From: DATJUF01 sp035524095
GTDB taxonomy: Bacteria; Desulfobacterota; Binatia; Binatales; Binataceae
NCBI GenBank assembly: GCA_035524095.1
Contig: DATKPK010000189.1
Coordinates: forward strand, 8,144-72,143
DNA: 64,000 bases
Reading direction: 5' to 3'
The notes beneath the pieces are model-generated. The model was given only the letters and a program-made list of their open reading frames with translations, was not told the origin of the DNA and ran no database searches. The translations under genes were made by a program, and so were the position numbers. Positions 35,766 through 44,540 of the stretch are shown piece by piece. How positions within the stretch are numbered: the stretch's first letter is position 1; each line of letters starts with the position of its first letter.

Positions 35766-36962
35766 TTAGAGGAGGGCGTCGCCGGGGCGGGGATCGAGGC
35801 CCATCAGGACGCGACCAGCAGTCTCGTAGATTTTCGGGGAATTCATCGTGTGCTGATTGATCGTATGGAGATCGCGCAGTGCGCGATCGAGCGGACCCGA
35901 CGCATATACGGCCGCGCCACCGTAGGCCTTGTAGAGTAGCTCTACAGCCGACAGGCAGTTTGCGTGTCCCTGCAAAACCGCCAGTCGGTAACGCGCGCGC
36001 TGTTGAATGGTCAAACGATCACCAGCGACGAGCGTATTCCAGATATCATCGAGACGATCGTAGATGTAGGTGCGGGCGCCTGCGACCAACGCTTCAGCCT
36101 GTCCGACCGCGGATTGGACGTGCGGCTCATCACAGAGCAAGGTTTTGCGTCCGGTGAGCATCCCGGAGGTTACGAGCTTTTTGCGCGCTAATTCCATAAA
36201 CGAATCGATAGCGGCGCGGGCGATACCAATCGTGATGCCGGGCAACTTGTAACCGAAGAGCATTGGGAAAGCGTAGAGCGGACCGGGGCGGCGAATCTGT
36301 CGGGGCGGAAAATCCGACACGCGCTCGGCGGGAACGAAGACGTCTGACGCCGCGAAATCGTTGCTGCCGCTGCCCCGTAGGCCGGTGGTATGCCAAGTGT
36401 CGAGGATTTCGCCGGAGCTAATCGGGAGCATGCACATCAGATGCTGCTGACGATCGCGCTCGTCGAGAATAGGATTGCCCGCACTGTCAGACAGTGCGCA
36501 GGTAAGACCGATCCATTCGCAATGCTGGCAACCGCTGGCGAACGGCCAGCGGCCAGTCACGCGATAGCCGCCATCAACTTTAACAGCGCGGCCGGTGAAG
36601 ATGAGGCTTGCGGCGGTGGGCGCGTCGAGGTCCTGATACATTTCGTGCGCGACGTCCTGATCAATGAAGGCGCCGAGGTAGCCGCCGTCGATGTTGATCA
36701 TCGCACACCATCCGACGGAGCCGTCGGCGTAGGCGAGTTCTTCGATCACGCGCACCTGGTCGGGCAAGGAGAGTTCGGGGCCGCCCCAGGAGCGTGGATG
36801 GGCCATGCGAAAGATGCCAGCTTCCTTCATCGCATGAACGATCGCGGGTGTCAGGCGGCGGCCTTGTTCGATCGCGTTCGCAGCCGCGCGGATCTGTGGC
36901 GCCAATGCTTTGGCAGCGACCAGAGTGCGTGCCGCCTCGTCCTCGCTACTGTCGATGCTCAT
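35766..36962 (-). CDS. Acyl-CoA dehydrogenase-superfamily flavoprotein (HsaA/monooxygenase-like)
   Basis: The 398-residue protein has the acyl-CoA dehydrogenase fold but resembles the flavin-dependent hydroxylase branch (HsaA, DszC, p-hydroxyphenylacetate hydroxylase-like). Supporting signs are a long N-terminal helix region, VIEELAYADGSVGWCAMIN, VDGGYRVTGRWPFASGCQHCEW and TTGLRGSGSNDFAASDVFVP. The C-terminal catalytic Glu of true acyl-CoA dehydrogenases is not evident. It may oxygenate an aromatic or steroid-like substrate with reduced flavin from a reductase that is not visible here. It lies on the same strand as the CoA-transferase and coaBC genes. Confidence 0.85.
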   Translation of the reverse strand: MSIDSSEDEAARTLVAAKALAPQIRAAANAIEQGRRLTPAIVHAMKEAGIFRMAHPRSWGGPELSLPDQVRVIEELAYADGSVGWCAMINIDGGYLGAFIDQDVAHEMYQDLDAPTAASLIFTGRAVKVDGGYRVTGRWPFASGCQHCEWIGLTCALSDSAGNPILDERDRQQHLMCMLPISSGEILDTWHTTGLRGSGSNDFAASDVFVPAERVSDFPPRQIRRPGPLYAFPMLFGYKLPGITIGIARAAIDSFMELARKKLVTSGMLTGRKTLLCDEPHVQSAVGQAEALVAGARTYIYDRLDDIWNTLVAGDRLTIQQRARYRLAVLQGHANCLSAVELLYKAYGGAAVYASGPLDRALRDLHTINQHTMNSPKIYETAGRVLMGLDPRPGDALL

Positions 36963-37025
36963 GCCGTTTCCTCCACGTGAGGAGATCAGGGATTCGTGAT
37001 CGCGCTGCGAGCCGCGCTTTGGCGG

Positions 37026-38261
37026 TTACGACTCAATCGCGCGTAACGCGGTGGGCGTTCTGCGCGCTTCGCGCAACGCGACGATACGGTCGAGGATCAG
37101 ATCGGCGACTTCGTCTTTAAGGAGCTTAGGCGTGGTCTCGATTCGTCCATCGGTCGTCAGAATCGTTACGATATTGGTATCGACGGCGAATCCCGCGTCG
37201 GAGCGCGAAACGTCATTGCCGACGATCATATCGAGCTTTTTGCGATGAAGCTTGTCGAGAGCGTTGACTTCGAGGTCTTCGGTCTCGGCGGCGAAACCGA
37301 TCATCAGGCGGTCGCCCTTCCGTTCAGCGAGATGGGGCAATTCGTCGGTGATGGGGGCCAAGTTGAGCTGCATGCCCTGATGATTTTTCTTAAGCTTATG
37401 CCCCGCCGGATGGCGCGGGCGAAAATCGGCGACGGCAGCCGCCATAATCAAAGCTGAGCACCAGGGGAAATGGCTGGCAGTAGTGTTAAGCATATCGGCT
37501 GCGCTGATGGTGCCGAAATGTTCGACGCCGTGTGGGGTCGCCACGGATGACGGTCCAGCGATCAGCTTGACCGACGCGCCGCGGCGCCATGCCGCTCGTG
37601 CGATTGCGAACCCCATCTTGCCGGTCGAGCGATTAGAGACGAAGCGGACTGGGTCGATAGGTTCTTGCGTAGGTCCCGCCGTAATCAGGATTCGTTCACC
37701 GGCCAAGTCTTGCGGCGTCAGCAGCCGTTCGAGTTCGTTGATGATGATCGGAGGATCGGCCAAACGGCCTTTACCCTCGTAGCCGCAAGCGAGGGCCCCA
37801 TCGCCTGGTTCGATAATCGTGATGCCGCGCGAACGCAGCCGCGCGAGATTTTCGACGACGGTCGGATGGGCGTACATATGGACGTTCATCGCGGGCGCGA
37901 AAGCGATCGGGCATTGAGCGGCCAGCAAAACGGTTGTGACAATGTCGTCGGCAAGGCCATACGTGGCTTTGGCAATAACGTTGGCACTAGCCGGCGCGAT
38001 CACGATTGCATCGGCGGTGTCGGCGAGCCGGATATGGCCGATTTCGGATTCCTGGGTGAGGCTGAAGGTATCGGTCGCAACCGGACTCAGGCTCAGCGTC
38101 TGGAGTGTCAAGGGTGTGATGAATTCAGTCGCATTGCGCGTCATCATCACCCGGACGCGGGCACCGCACGTAGTCAGGAGCCGCACCAGTTCAGCGGCTT
38201 TGTAGGCGGCGATACCGCCGCTGACGCCGACTACGATCGTTTTATCTTTTAGCGCAGCCAT
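37026..38261 (-). CDS. coaBC: Bifunctional phosphopantothenoylcysteine decarboxylase / phosphopantothenate-cysteine ligase
   Basis: The 411-residue protein has the CoaC flavoprotein half: VVGVSGGIAAYKAAELVR, the catalytic His in EIGHIRLAD, PASANVIAKATYGLADD and PAMNVHMY. The CoaB ligase half follows: ILITAGPTQEPIDPVRFVSNRSTGKMG and KLKKNHQG. It carries out two consecutive steps of coenzyme A synthesis from phosphopantothenate. Length and domain order are typical. It begins about 30 bases after a minus-strand terminator that follows the inositol-phosphate synthase gene, so it is probably transcribed from its own promoter. Confidence 0.97.
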   Translation of the reverse strand: MAALKDKTIVVGVSGGIAAYKAAELVRLLTTCGARVRVMMTRNATEFITPLTLQTLSLSPVATDTFSLTQESEIGHIRLADTADAIVIAPASANVIAKATYGLADDIVTTVLLAAQCPIAFAPAMNVHMYAHPTVVENLARLRSRGITIIEPGDGALACGYEGKGRLADPPIIINELERLLTPQDLAGERILITAGPTQEPIDPVRFVSNRSTGKMGFAIARAAWRRGASVKLIAGPSSVATPHGVEHFGTISAADMLNTTASHFPWCSALIMAAAVADFRPRHPAGHKLKKNHQGMQLNLAPITDELPHLAERKGDRLMIGFAAETEDLEVNALDKLHRKKLDMIVGNDVSRSDAGFAVDTNIVTILTTDGRIETTPKLLKDEVADLILDRIVALREARRTPTALRAIES

Positions 38262-38289
38262 CGCAACCCGATTGTAGCGAGCGTCGCGT

Positions 38290-38309
38290 AAAAAAAGGAA
38301 GCGCTTCCT
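38290..38309 (-). terminator. Intrinsic terminator after the inositol-phosphate synthase gene
   Basis: On the minus strand the palindrome AGGAAGCGCTTCCT is followed directly by a run of T residues (A run at 38290-38296 on the plus strand), a compact GC stem plus T tract. Confidence 0.8.
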
Positions 38310-38319
38310 GAAACGCCAA

Positions 38320-38350
38320 CCTCAGCTCTGAGGCTTAGTCAGAGCTGAGG
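38320..38350. repeat. Perfect 12-bp inverted repeat
   Basis: CCTCAGCTCTGA and TCAGAGCTGAGG flank a seven-base loop just upstream (in the minus direction) of the T-tract terminator. It could be a second helix of the same 3' end, protecting the transcript, or a protein site for coaBC. Confidence 0.7.
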
Positions 38351-38372
38351 CAGCAAGACTGGCCGTTCGGCC

Positions 38373-39476
38373 TCAGCGTTCGATCTCGCCAGAGATGAAC
38401 TTTTCGACCCGATCGCGCGCGATGTCGTCGGCGATTTGACGGGGCGGATGCTTCATCGTATAGGCGGCAATCGAATACAACGGTCCGCCGATCTTGCGGT
38501 CACGCGCCAGTTTGAGGCATCGAATCGCATCGATAACGACACCGCCAGAGTTAGGTGAATCCTGTACCGACATACGCAATTCCAGTTCGATCGGAATGCC
38601 GGCGAAGCCCTCACCCTCGATGCGCAGAAAGCAGACTTTGTTGTCGTTTTGCCATGGGACGTAATCGGAGGGTCCGATATGCACGTCAATATCGGGCATC
38701 CGCTCGGGCAAGACGCTTTGCACCGCTTCGGTCTTAGATTTGCGTTTCGATCCGAGGCGCGAGCGATCGAGCATATTTAGAAAGTCAGTGTTGCCGCCGG
38801 TGTTAAGCTGATAAGTGTGGCGCAGCTTGATCCCACGATCGGCGAAGAGCTTCATGATGGTGCGGTGAAGAATGGTCGAGCCGAGCTGTGACTTGACGTC
38901 ATCCCCCACCGCCGGAATACCGCGAGCGGTGAACTCGGCAGCCCATTTCTCGTCCGAGACGATAAAAACCGGCATACAGTTGAGCAGGCTGACGCCGGTC
39001 TCTAGGCAGGCGCGAGCATAGCGCTCGACGGCCTTCTGGCTGCCGACCGGCAGATAGCACAGCATCACCTCGGCGCCACTCTCGCGTAGGCGACGCTCGA
39101 TGTCGACGGGCTTGTCCTTTGCCGCGATAAAGGTGCGTTCTGGTGGGTAAGAGGCCATGTGGGGCGCGATACCGTCATGGACTTCGCCCATATCGACGGT
39201 GACGCCATAGTCGGGCAGGTCGCGATAGATCGTGTGGGTGTTGTTGGGAAACGCGAAGCAGGCGTCTTCCACCGGCCGGCCCACCTTGCGAGCGTCGATA
39301 TCGAAGGCGCAAGCGACTTCGATATCGTTAGGCAGATAGCCGCCAAGGTTATAATGCATTAGCCCGACCGGCTTTTGCTGATGGTCGACCGGTGCGCGCT
39401 TATAGAATTCAAGACCCTGGAGAATTGAGGAAGCGCAATTCCCTACCCCGACTATTGCAACCCGGATCTTCGACAT
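38373..39476 (-). CDS. Myo-inositol-1-phosphate synthase (bacterial/archaeal type)
   Basis: The 367-residue product begins VAIVGVGNCASSILQG, the NAD-binding motif of this family, with the characteristic GLMHYNLGGYLPNDIEVACAF and GDDVKSQLGSTILHR segments and TYQLNTGGNTDFLNM. It converts glucose 6-phosphate to inositol 1-phosphate, the precursor of phosphatidylinositol lipids or of compatible inositol solutes. The ATG at 39476 has GGGAGGA three to five bases upstream; a frame to 39575 adds 33 unsupported residues. No phosphatidylinositol synthase gene is nearby. It has its own terminator downstream. Confidence 0.95.
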   Translation of the reverse strand: MSKIRVAIVGVGNCASSILQGLEFYKRAPVDHQQKPVGLMHYNLGGYLPNDIEVACAFDIDARKVGRPVEDACFAFPNNTHTIYRDLPDYGVTVDMGEVHDGIAPHMASYPPERTFIAAKDKPVDIERRLRESGAEVMLCYLPVGSQKAVERYARACLETGVSLLNCMPVFIVSDEKWAAEFTARGIPAVGDDVKSQLGSTILHRTIMKLFADRGIKLRHTYQLNTGGNTDFLNMLDRSRLGSKRKSKTEAVQSVLPERMPDIDVHIGPSDYVPWQNDNKVCFLRIEGEGFAGIPIELELRMSVQDSPNSGGVVIDAIRCLKLARDRKIGGPLYSIAAYTMKHPPRQIADDIARDRVEKFISGEIER

Positions 39477-39743
39477 GGTCCTCCCGATTTCAAGCGCAGC
39501 GGCTTGCCGATTTGCCTGCGCACGGCCGCCAAGCTCGGCCTTGTCCGTGAGCCTCTTTCCCGATTGCGGCGCCAACCATAGCCTGCTTAATTCAGCCGGA
39601 TAAAGATCACTCGGACGCTAAGCTTTTATAGGAGCGGGGGGCGGAAGTAAATTAGACACCGAGTCGTAAACCCCGGTTAATCTTGCCTGAGGCCGGATAT
39701 TAGGCCTGCTTCAATGACTTATCCACAGGCGCCGTCTAGGGGC

Positions 39744-40817
39744 TCACATATGTTCGATCACTTCGCGCGAGAAATCGTCGACGTATTCCTCGAAGCCATC
39801 TAGCGGTGGATTGAGGAAGACACCGCTCAAACCTGCCCGTTTGAGAGAGCGCAGGCGTTCGAGTACCTCCTCGCGTGGCGCGACCAGGGTGGTTGCAGCG
39901 ATCGTCGCAGCGTTGACGAAGCGCTTCTCGCGTTCAGGGACAAAGGTGCAATGGCCATTATGGAGTTCGAGATAGCGCTCCTCAGGCGGTCCAGGAAGTT
40001 TCGCTATATATTCGGCGTAGGCGTCATAAACCTGGCGGGCGGCTGGAGGTAATGAGCGCGGTTTCGCATAACCGGCAGCGATGGCATGGAGGCAGGTGAT
40101 CACCCACGGTCCGACCATTTGGACCACGCGCGGCGAATCGATTTTCTCGCCGGGCTTCAGCACGCAGATATGGCTCAGCGAAATGCAAGGCAATTTATTC
40201 GTGGGGGTACGTCCGGCCATCCGCGCGCCCTCCTCGGCATGGCGGAAAACTGCGGCGAGCCGTTCAGGCGTAAACACGCCTGTAGTGATAATGCCGTCGC
40301 CGAACTCACCGGCGAGTCCTAATGTCTTGGGTCCGTTGGCCGCAACATAGAGCGGGATTGGGTCGTCGAGGTTGATGAAGCGCAGGTCGCGATGAAGGTA
40401 GCGGATTTTACGGGTTAGCCCCTCCGTGCTGTAAAGCGCTTCGCCGCTTTTCAGCAAATCCCGGATGACCCGAGTCTGTTCGCGAAAGTCTGCGAACTTG
40501 ACCGGCGGCAGGCCCATTACGCGCCGTCCGGTATGGCCGGTGCCGAAGCCAAGCATCACGCGGCCGGGAGCGATTTCATTGATGGTGGCGATAGAATGGA
40601 CGGTGACGGGTGCTATGCGATTAGACGCGACCGATATACCCGTCGCCACCTGAATCTTGCTGGTGTTGACCGCTCCCAGAGCCATGCAGGCGTAGACGTC
40701 GCCCCAAATCATCTGCGAGTCTGGAAACCATGCGCGTTGGTAGCCACGCGCCTCAAGGCGTTTGGTATCGCTGATTGCGCGCTGCGGCTTGGTGAAAATG
40801 AGCGTACCGAATTCCAT
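39744..40817 (-). CDS. LLM-class (F420-type) flavin-dependent oxidoreductase
   Basis: The 357-residue protein has the bacterial luciferase-like TIM barrel: LEARGYQRAWFPDSQMIWGD, VQVATGI-type strand IQVATGISVASNRIAP, INEIAPGRVMLGFGTGHTG and PLYVAANGPKTLGLAGEFGDG, close to methylenetetrahydromethanopterin reductase-like F420 enzymes. The ATG at 40817 has GGAG six bases upstream. Such enzymes reduce or oxidise diverse substrates with F420 or FMN. The next upstream minus-strand gene encodes a ferritin-like protein about 100 bases away, so they could be co-transcribed. The substrate is unknown. Confidence 0.9.
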   Translation of the reverse strand: MEFGTLIFTKPQRAISDTKRLEARGYQRAWFPDSQMIWGDVYACMALGAVNTSKIQVATGISVASNRIAPVTVHSIATINEIAPGRVMLGFGTGHTGRRVMGLPPVKFADFREQTRVIRDLLKSGEALYSTEGLTRKIRYLHRDLRFINLDDPIPLYVAANGPKTLGLAGEFGDGIITTGVFTPERLAAVFRHAEEGARMAGRTPTNKLPCISLSHICVLKPGEKIDSPRVVQMVGPWVITCLHAIAAGYAKPRSLPPAARQVYDAYAEYIAKLPGPPEERYLELHNGHCTFVPEREKRFVNAATIAATTLVAPREEVLERLRSLKRAGLSGVFLNPPLDGFEEYVDDFSREVIEHM

Positions 40818-40920
40818 CAATCACTCCTGAGTAGCGGCCAGCGATCTACTGCGCGAGCTCGCATCTTCGAGGAATGCGATAGCTGTGCGCGAGACCAGCG
40901 TCCCGCGCACTATAGCCGAA

Positions 40921-41865
40921 TCAAACTGGGCGGCGGTAACGTACGGGCTGGGGTTGGGGTGTCCCGCGTGTCGCAGTGACCGGGCGCCGATCGGCGTGGC
41001 GGGTGCGGCGGTGGGCGCGGGGACGCCGGTGCTCGCCGTCACGCATCAGATGCGTCGCTAGGCGGAGCAATGCAGGAGCAAGCCGGGGCCGCGGTAGTGA
41101 TGGGTCAAAAGTGGCCATCCGGCGATCGAACTCGCCGATACCGATTTCGACGAAGCGCCGGAAGCTAATGGCATTGCCGAGCAGCCGCGACGGCGCCCAG
41201 ATCACGAAGTCATTCGCAGGCTCTACGAATGGGCGGCTGAGCGCAATGCGCACGCCGGTACGCATGTGGCCGAATGTACTCAGGCCCAACCCGGCGATGC
41301 GGCGGACCATAACCAGCGGTTGCTGATGGAAGGGCGCGCGGCGCATCCGCAAGATCGTCCAATTGTGGAAGAAGATGACGTGGCGGGCTTCCTCAATCAT
41401 CAGGTCTTCGAAGAGGGCGATTAGCGCGGCGGGCAGATATTGCGCTTGTGCGCCAATGCGGAACAGACCGAACGCAAGTAGCATGTTGTAAAGCTCACTG
41501 AAGCCGTTCCACATGTAACCCCATTCGGGACCGCGGCGGCGCTCGCCACGGAAGCGCTGAACTTTGATACCGTAACGTTGCATCAGGCTCTCGATCAGGC
41601 TGGCGGCCCGGCCTTTTTCATAAGCAAGCAGGGCGAGGGCTTCGCGGAGCGCATGATCGGCTTCGGCCTCCGCCATCCGGCGGGCGCGATCGGCGGCAAT
41701 CTGTTCAGCGCGCAGCGCGTCGTTCCAGAACGGCATCGCGCGGATGCGGCTCGCGCTGACGCGATCGAGCTCAGGCCACTGGACGTCGCTGACCTCATAG
41801 CATTTGAAGCTATTGATGAAATGACGGCAGACTAGATCACGATGTTCGACACTTCCGTAACGCAC
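40921..41865 (-). CDS. Ferritin-like (diiron) domain protein
   Basis: The 314-residue, mostly helical protein has a probable carboxylate-bridged diiron pattern. A Glu lies in LLAYEKGRAASLIE, there is a helix with FSELYNMLLAFG, and EEARHVIFFHNW (ExxRH) is in helix four. This points to the ferritin-like superfamily, as in oxygenases or fatty-acid desaturase relatives. The C-terminal 60 residues are Arg/Pro-rich and probably disordered. The neighbouring F420-type oxidoreductase might supply electrons, but this is only proximity. Function unknown. Confidence 0.65.
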   Translation of the reverse strand: MRYGSVEHRDLVCRHFINSFKCYEVSDVQWPELDRVSASRIRAMPFWNDALRAEQIAADRARRMAEAEADHALREALALLAYEKGRAASLIESLMQRYGIKVQRFRGERRRGPEWGYMWNGFSELYNMLLAFGLFRIGAQAQYLPAALIALFEDLMIEEARHVIFFHNWTILRMRRAPFHQQPLVMVRRIAGLGLSTFGHMRTGVRIALSRPFVEPANDFVIWAPSRLLGNAISFRRFVEIGIGEFDRRMATFDPSLPRPRLAPALLRLATHLMRDGEHRRPRAHRRTRHADRRPVTATRGTPQPQPVRYRRPV

Positions 41866-42040
41866 TTCCAGCCCCCCACACCCGTATCGAATTGCCTCGC
41901 CGGTGGACGCGGCCGCCGCCGAGTGGATGGGATTTTTGCGAATAGCCGCGTGATGCGCCAGCCGATTTCTGCGGACACTGAATCAAAGGCGATACGGTCG
42001 ATGGCTTGACGTCAGACGTGGCGGATGGCCAGATCGACGC

Positions 42041-43387
42041 GTGGCGGTTAATCCCTCGCGCAATGGCGCGCAGATGCTCACGGCGGGTGAGGCTGCGGCT
42101 GAACTCGGCGTCAAACTAGGGACTCTCTATGCTTACGTAAGCCGGGGTTGGCTCAAGAGCTATCGCCGCAAAGTTGGCCGTCAAGCGCTTTATCGCCGGT
42201 CGGAGGTCGAGGCTCTGCGCGGAGTCGGGACACCGGAGCGCGGTTTGCGGGCCCACAGCCTGCCCGATGCGTCGTCATGGGTTACGATCGCTCAGCCGCC
42301 GACCGATGGGTCGCCGTCGGGCGTAATCGTGGCAGAATCAGCGGTGAGTTCCATAGCGGACGGTGCGCTGGCCTATCGCGGCTATCTGATTGAGGAGCTG
42401 GTTGGCCGCGCCTCCTTCGAGGAGATTTGCTTGCTGCTGTGGAATGGCGAGCGGCCAGCGCCTGCCGAAGTCGAGCGTTTCAATGCCGAGATCGCTGCCA
42501 TGACACTCCCGCCGGCTGCGGCTGCGGCACTAGCGGCGGTAGGTGAGGACGCATCGGCATTGCCGCGGCTCGAAGTGATGATTACGGCGATCGCGGCCGA
42601 GGAGCGCAAGCGTCAACAGCGCTCGCGGATTGATCAGGCGCAAGTGATCATTGGCTGTTTGCCCCTGGCGTTCGCGAGTGGCGCTGCGTCTCAGGTAGAA
42701 ACTGCCACCCGGATTGGGCGCAACGGCAGACGCCATTATGGCGGAGTTGCCGCGCGAATGCTCGATGCGGTCCAGCGCGGGGATTACGCCGAAGTTGATC
42801 GCGAGGCGCTGGATCAGGTGCTGGTAGCATGCGCGGAGCATGAGCTTAACGCCTCAACATTTGCGGCGCGGGTGGTCGCGAGTACGGGCGCAGACCTCTA
42901 CGCATGCGTAGTCGCGGGCCTGTGCTCACTTTCGGGTCCGATACATGGCGGCGCGTGTGATCGGATCGAGGAGATGTTAGCGAGCATCGAGGCCGGAGTG
43001 CGGGTCGAGCGCTGCGTCGCGGCGTTTCAAGAAAAGGAATCGCTGCCGCCTGGCTTTGGTCACGGTATCTATCCAAACGGTGATCCGCGCGCGGCGCTGC
43101 TCAAGAAAGTAGCGGTCGCTACCGCGCGCCGCCGCGGGCGCAGAATCTTCGAGATGGCGGTCAAGATTGAAGAGGCAGTGTGGAAGCGGCAACGGCTGCG
43201 CCCCAACCTCGATTTCTACCTGACCGTGTGTGTGCGTATGCTCGGGCTGCCGCATGGGATGCCTGCAGCGATCTTTGCACTGGGACGCTGTGCCGGATGG
43301 ATCGCGCACAGCCTCGAGCAATACGCGGACAATCGCCTGATTCGACCACGGATGCGCTATCGCGGTTCCTCGATTCGCCATTGGTAG
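42041..43387 (+). CDS. Citrate synthase-like protein with N-terminal DNA-binding-like domain
   Basis: Residues 12-60 form a MerR/excisionase-type helix-turn-helix: LTAGEAAAELGVKLGTLYAY, then SRGWLKSYRRKVGRQALYRR. The rest is citrate synthase, with the catalytic triad intact: H267 (AEHELNAS), H302 (GPIHGGAC) and D391 (PNLDFYL). The fusion suggests either a regulatory citrate synthase homologue or a methylcitrate synthase that binds DNA or another ligand. GTG at 42041 is used; ATG at 42074 would trim 11 residues just before the helix-turn-helix. It is divergent from the ferritin-like gene and convergent with the TauD-type gene. Confidence 0.87.
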   Translation: MAVNPSRNGAQMLTAGEAAAELGVKLGTLYAYVSRGWLKSYRRKVGRQALYRRSEVEALRGVGTPERGLRAHSLPDASSWVTIAQPPTDGSPSGVIVAESAVSSIADGALAYRGYLIEELVGRASFEEICLLLWNGERPAPAEVERFNAEIAAMTLPPAAAAALAAVGEDASALPRLEVMITAIAAEERKRQQRSRIDQAQVIIGCLPLAFASGAASQVETATRIGRNGRRHYGGVAARMLDAVQRGDYAEVDREALDQVLVACAEHELNASTFAARVVASTGADLYACVVAGLCSLSGPIHGGACDRIEEMLASIEAGVRVERCVAAFQEKESLPPGFGHGIYPNGDPRAALLKKVAVATARRRGRRIFEMAVKIEEAVWKRQRLRPNLDFYLTVCVRMLGLPHGMPAAIFALGRCAGWIAHSLEQYADNRLIRPRMRYRGSSIRHW

Positions 43388-43473
43388 GGCGGAACATGGG
43401 AGACCGTGGTAGAGCTGACCGGCGGAGCCAGTCGCCTCGGAGTCAGGCGAGACCACGCCATTGAATCACACGG

Positions 43474-44334
43474 CTAAGCTGGAAGCGCGGCCTCGTACAC
43501 CGGATCGCCGGCGATGCGGCTGTGCCACATCACCCGCGGCTCGTTCATGTCCCATGGCGTAGCGCGATGGAGCAAACAGCGGTTGTCCCATACCACCGCG
43601 TCACCCGGCTTCCAGTCATGGTAATAGATGCGAGGCGGCTGGCACGCTAGCGTCACCAATTCCCCGAGGAATTGCTCGGATTCGGCCTTATCCATACCAG
43701 GGATGTTGTGGGCATGGCGACCGATCACCAGCGATTTGCGGCCCGTCTCAGGATGAATTTTCACCAATGGCCGCAATGGTACCGGGCCGTTATGGAAACC
43801 GTAGCCATTGTAATCACTGCCCTGTTTCGGCTGATGGCCAAGCTTTGATTGGCTGTAGTACAACGAGTGATACGCGGCGAGTTTGTCCACTTTTTCGCGA
43901 GTGACCTGATCGAGAGCGTCGTAGGCAGCGCGCATATCGGCCCATCCGGTCTGGCCACCCGAGGCCGGTACAACGTCAGCTCTGAAGACCGCTCCTTTGG
44001 CCTGTACGGGCATGTAGGTACTGTCGCAATGCCAACCCATATTGCCCTTGAGGACTTTCATCATATCGCTGTTGTCGTCCTCAGTGATGACTGTGCCGTC
44101 GGCTCGGACGTTACTAAGCGCCGCCATCTCGAACTCAAGCGGGCCGAAGCGTTTGGCGAAGGCAATTTGCTCCCCGCGGTTCAGATACTGGCCCGGGAAG
44201 ATCAATAAGGCGTAATTCAGCCAGGCCTTGTGGAGATCCGGCCACGTATCATCACCAAGCTCGGCTAGTCTCACTCCAGTTACCACTGCGCCGAAAGTCG
44301 CTCCGAGGGGTTCAATCGCGAGTACGGATCTCAT
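43474..44334 (-). CDS. TauD/TfdA-family 2-oxoglutarate dioxygenase
   Basis: The 286-residue protein shows the iron-binding facial triad: H102 and D104 in WHCDSTYMP and H256 in CLLHRATPWD. R267 in EPRVMWHSR is for 2-oxoglutarate, as in taurine and 2,4-D dioxygenases. The ATG at 44334 has GGAGGG upstream, so a frame to 44349 is not used. It would hydroxylate and often cleave a substrate such as a sulphonate, aryloxyacid or hydroxy compound; the exact substrate cannot be read. It is divergent from the alcohol dehydrogenase. Confidence 0.92.
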   Translation of the reverse strand: MRSVLAIEPLGATFGAVVTGVRLAELGDDTWPDLHKAWLNYALLIFPGQYLNRGEQIAFAKRFGPLEFEMAALSNVRADGTVITEDDNSDMMKVLKGNMGWHCDSTYMPVQAKGAVFRADVVPASGGQTGWADMRAAYDALDQVTREKVDKLAAYHSLYYSQSKLGHQPKQGSDYNGYGFHNGPVPLRPLVKIHPETGRKSLVIGRHAHNIPGMDKAESEQFLGELVTLACQPPRIYYHDWKPGDAVVWDNRCLLHRATPWDMNEPRVMWHSRIAGDPVYEAALPA

Positions 44335-44540
44335 GGTGCAGCCCTCCACGAATCAATCACATGCGGCTAAAGCTAAACTTATCGAGAGCGCAGCGATCGC
44401 GTCAAATTGGCGTCTGGCCGCCGAGGATGGTGATTCTCGCGTTTGGCCAGTGTTAGCATGATGTCCAGCATCGCATGTCAGGGCCTCTGCTTTTGACGAC
44501 AAGGGCGCAACAGTCGTAATAAAGTGGGGGAGGCAGACGA

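Noticed and set aside
39719..39727. Perfect DnaA box TTATCCACA, taken as a hint of an origin
   Set aside because: It is a single copy without clustered boxes, an AT-rich unwinding element or adjacent dnaA/dnaN genes, so it is probably chance.
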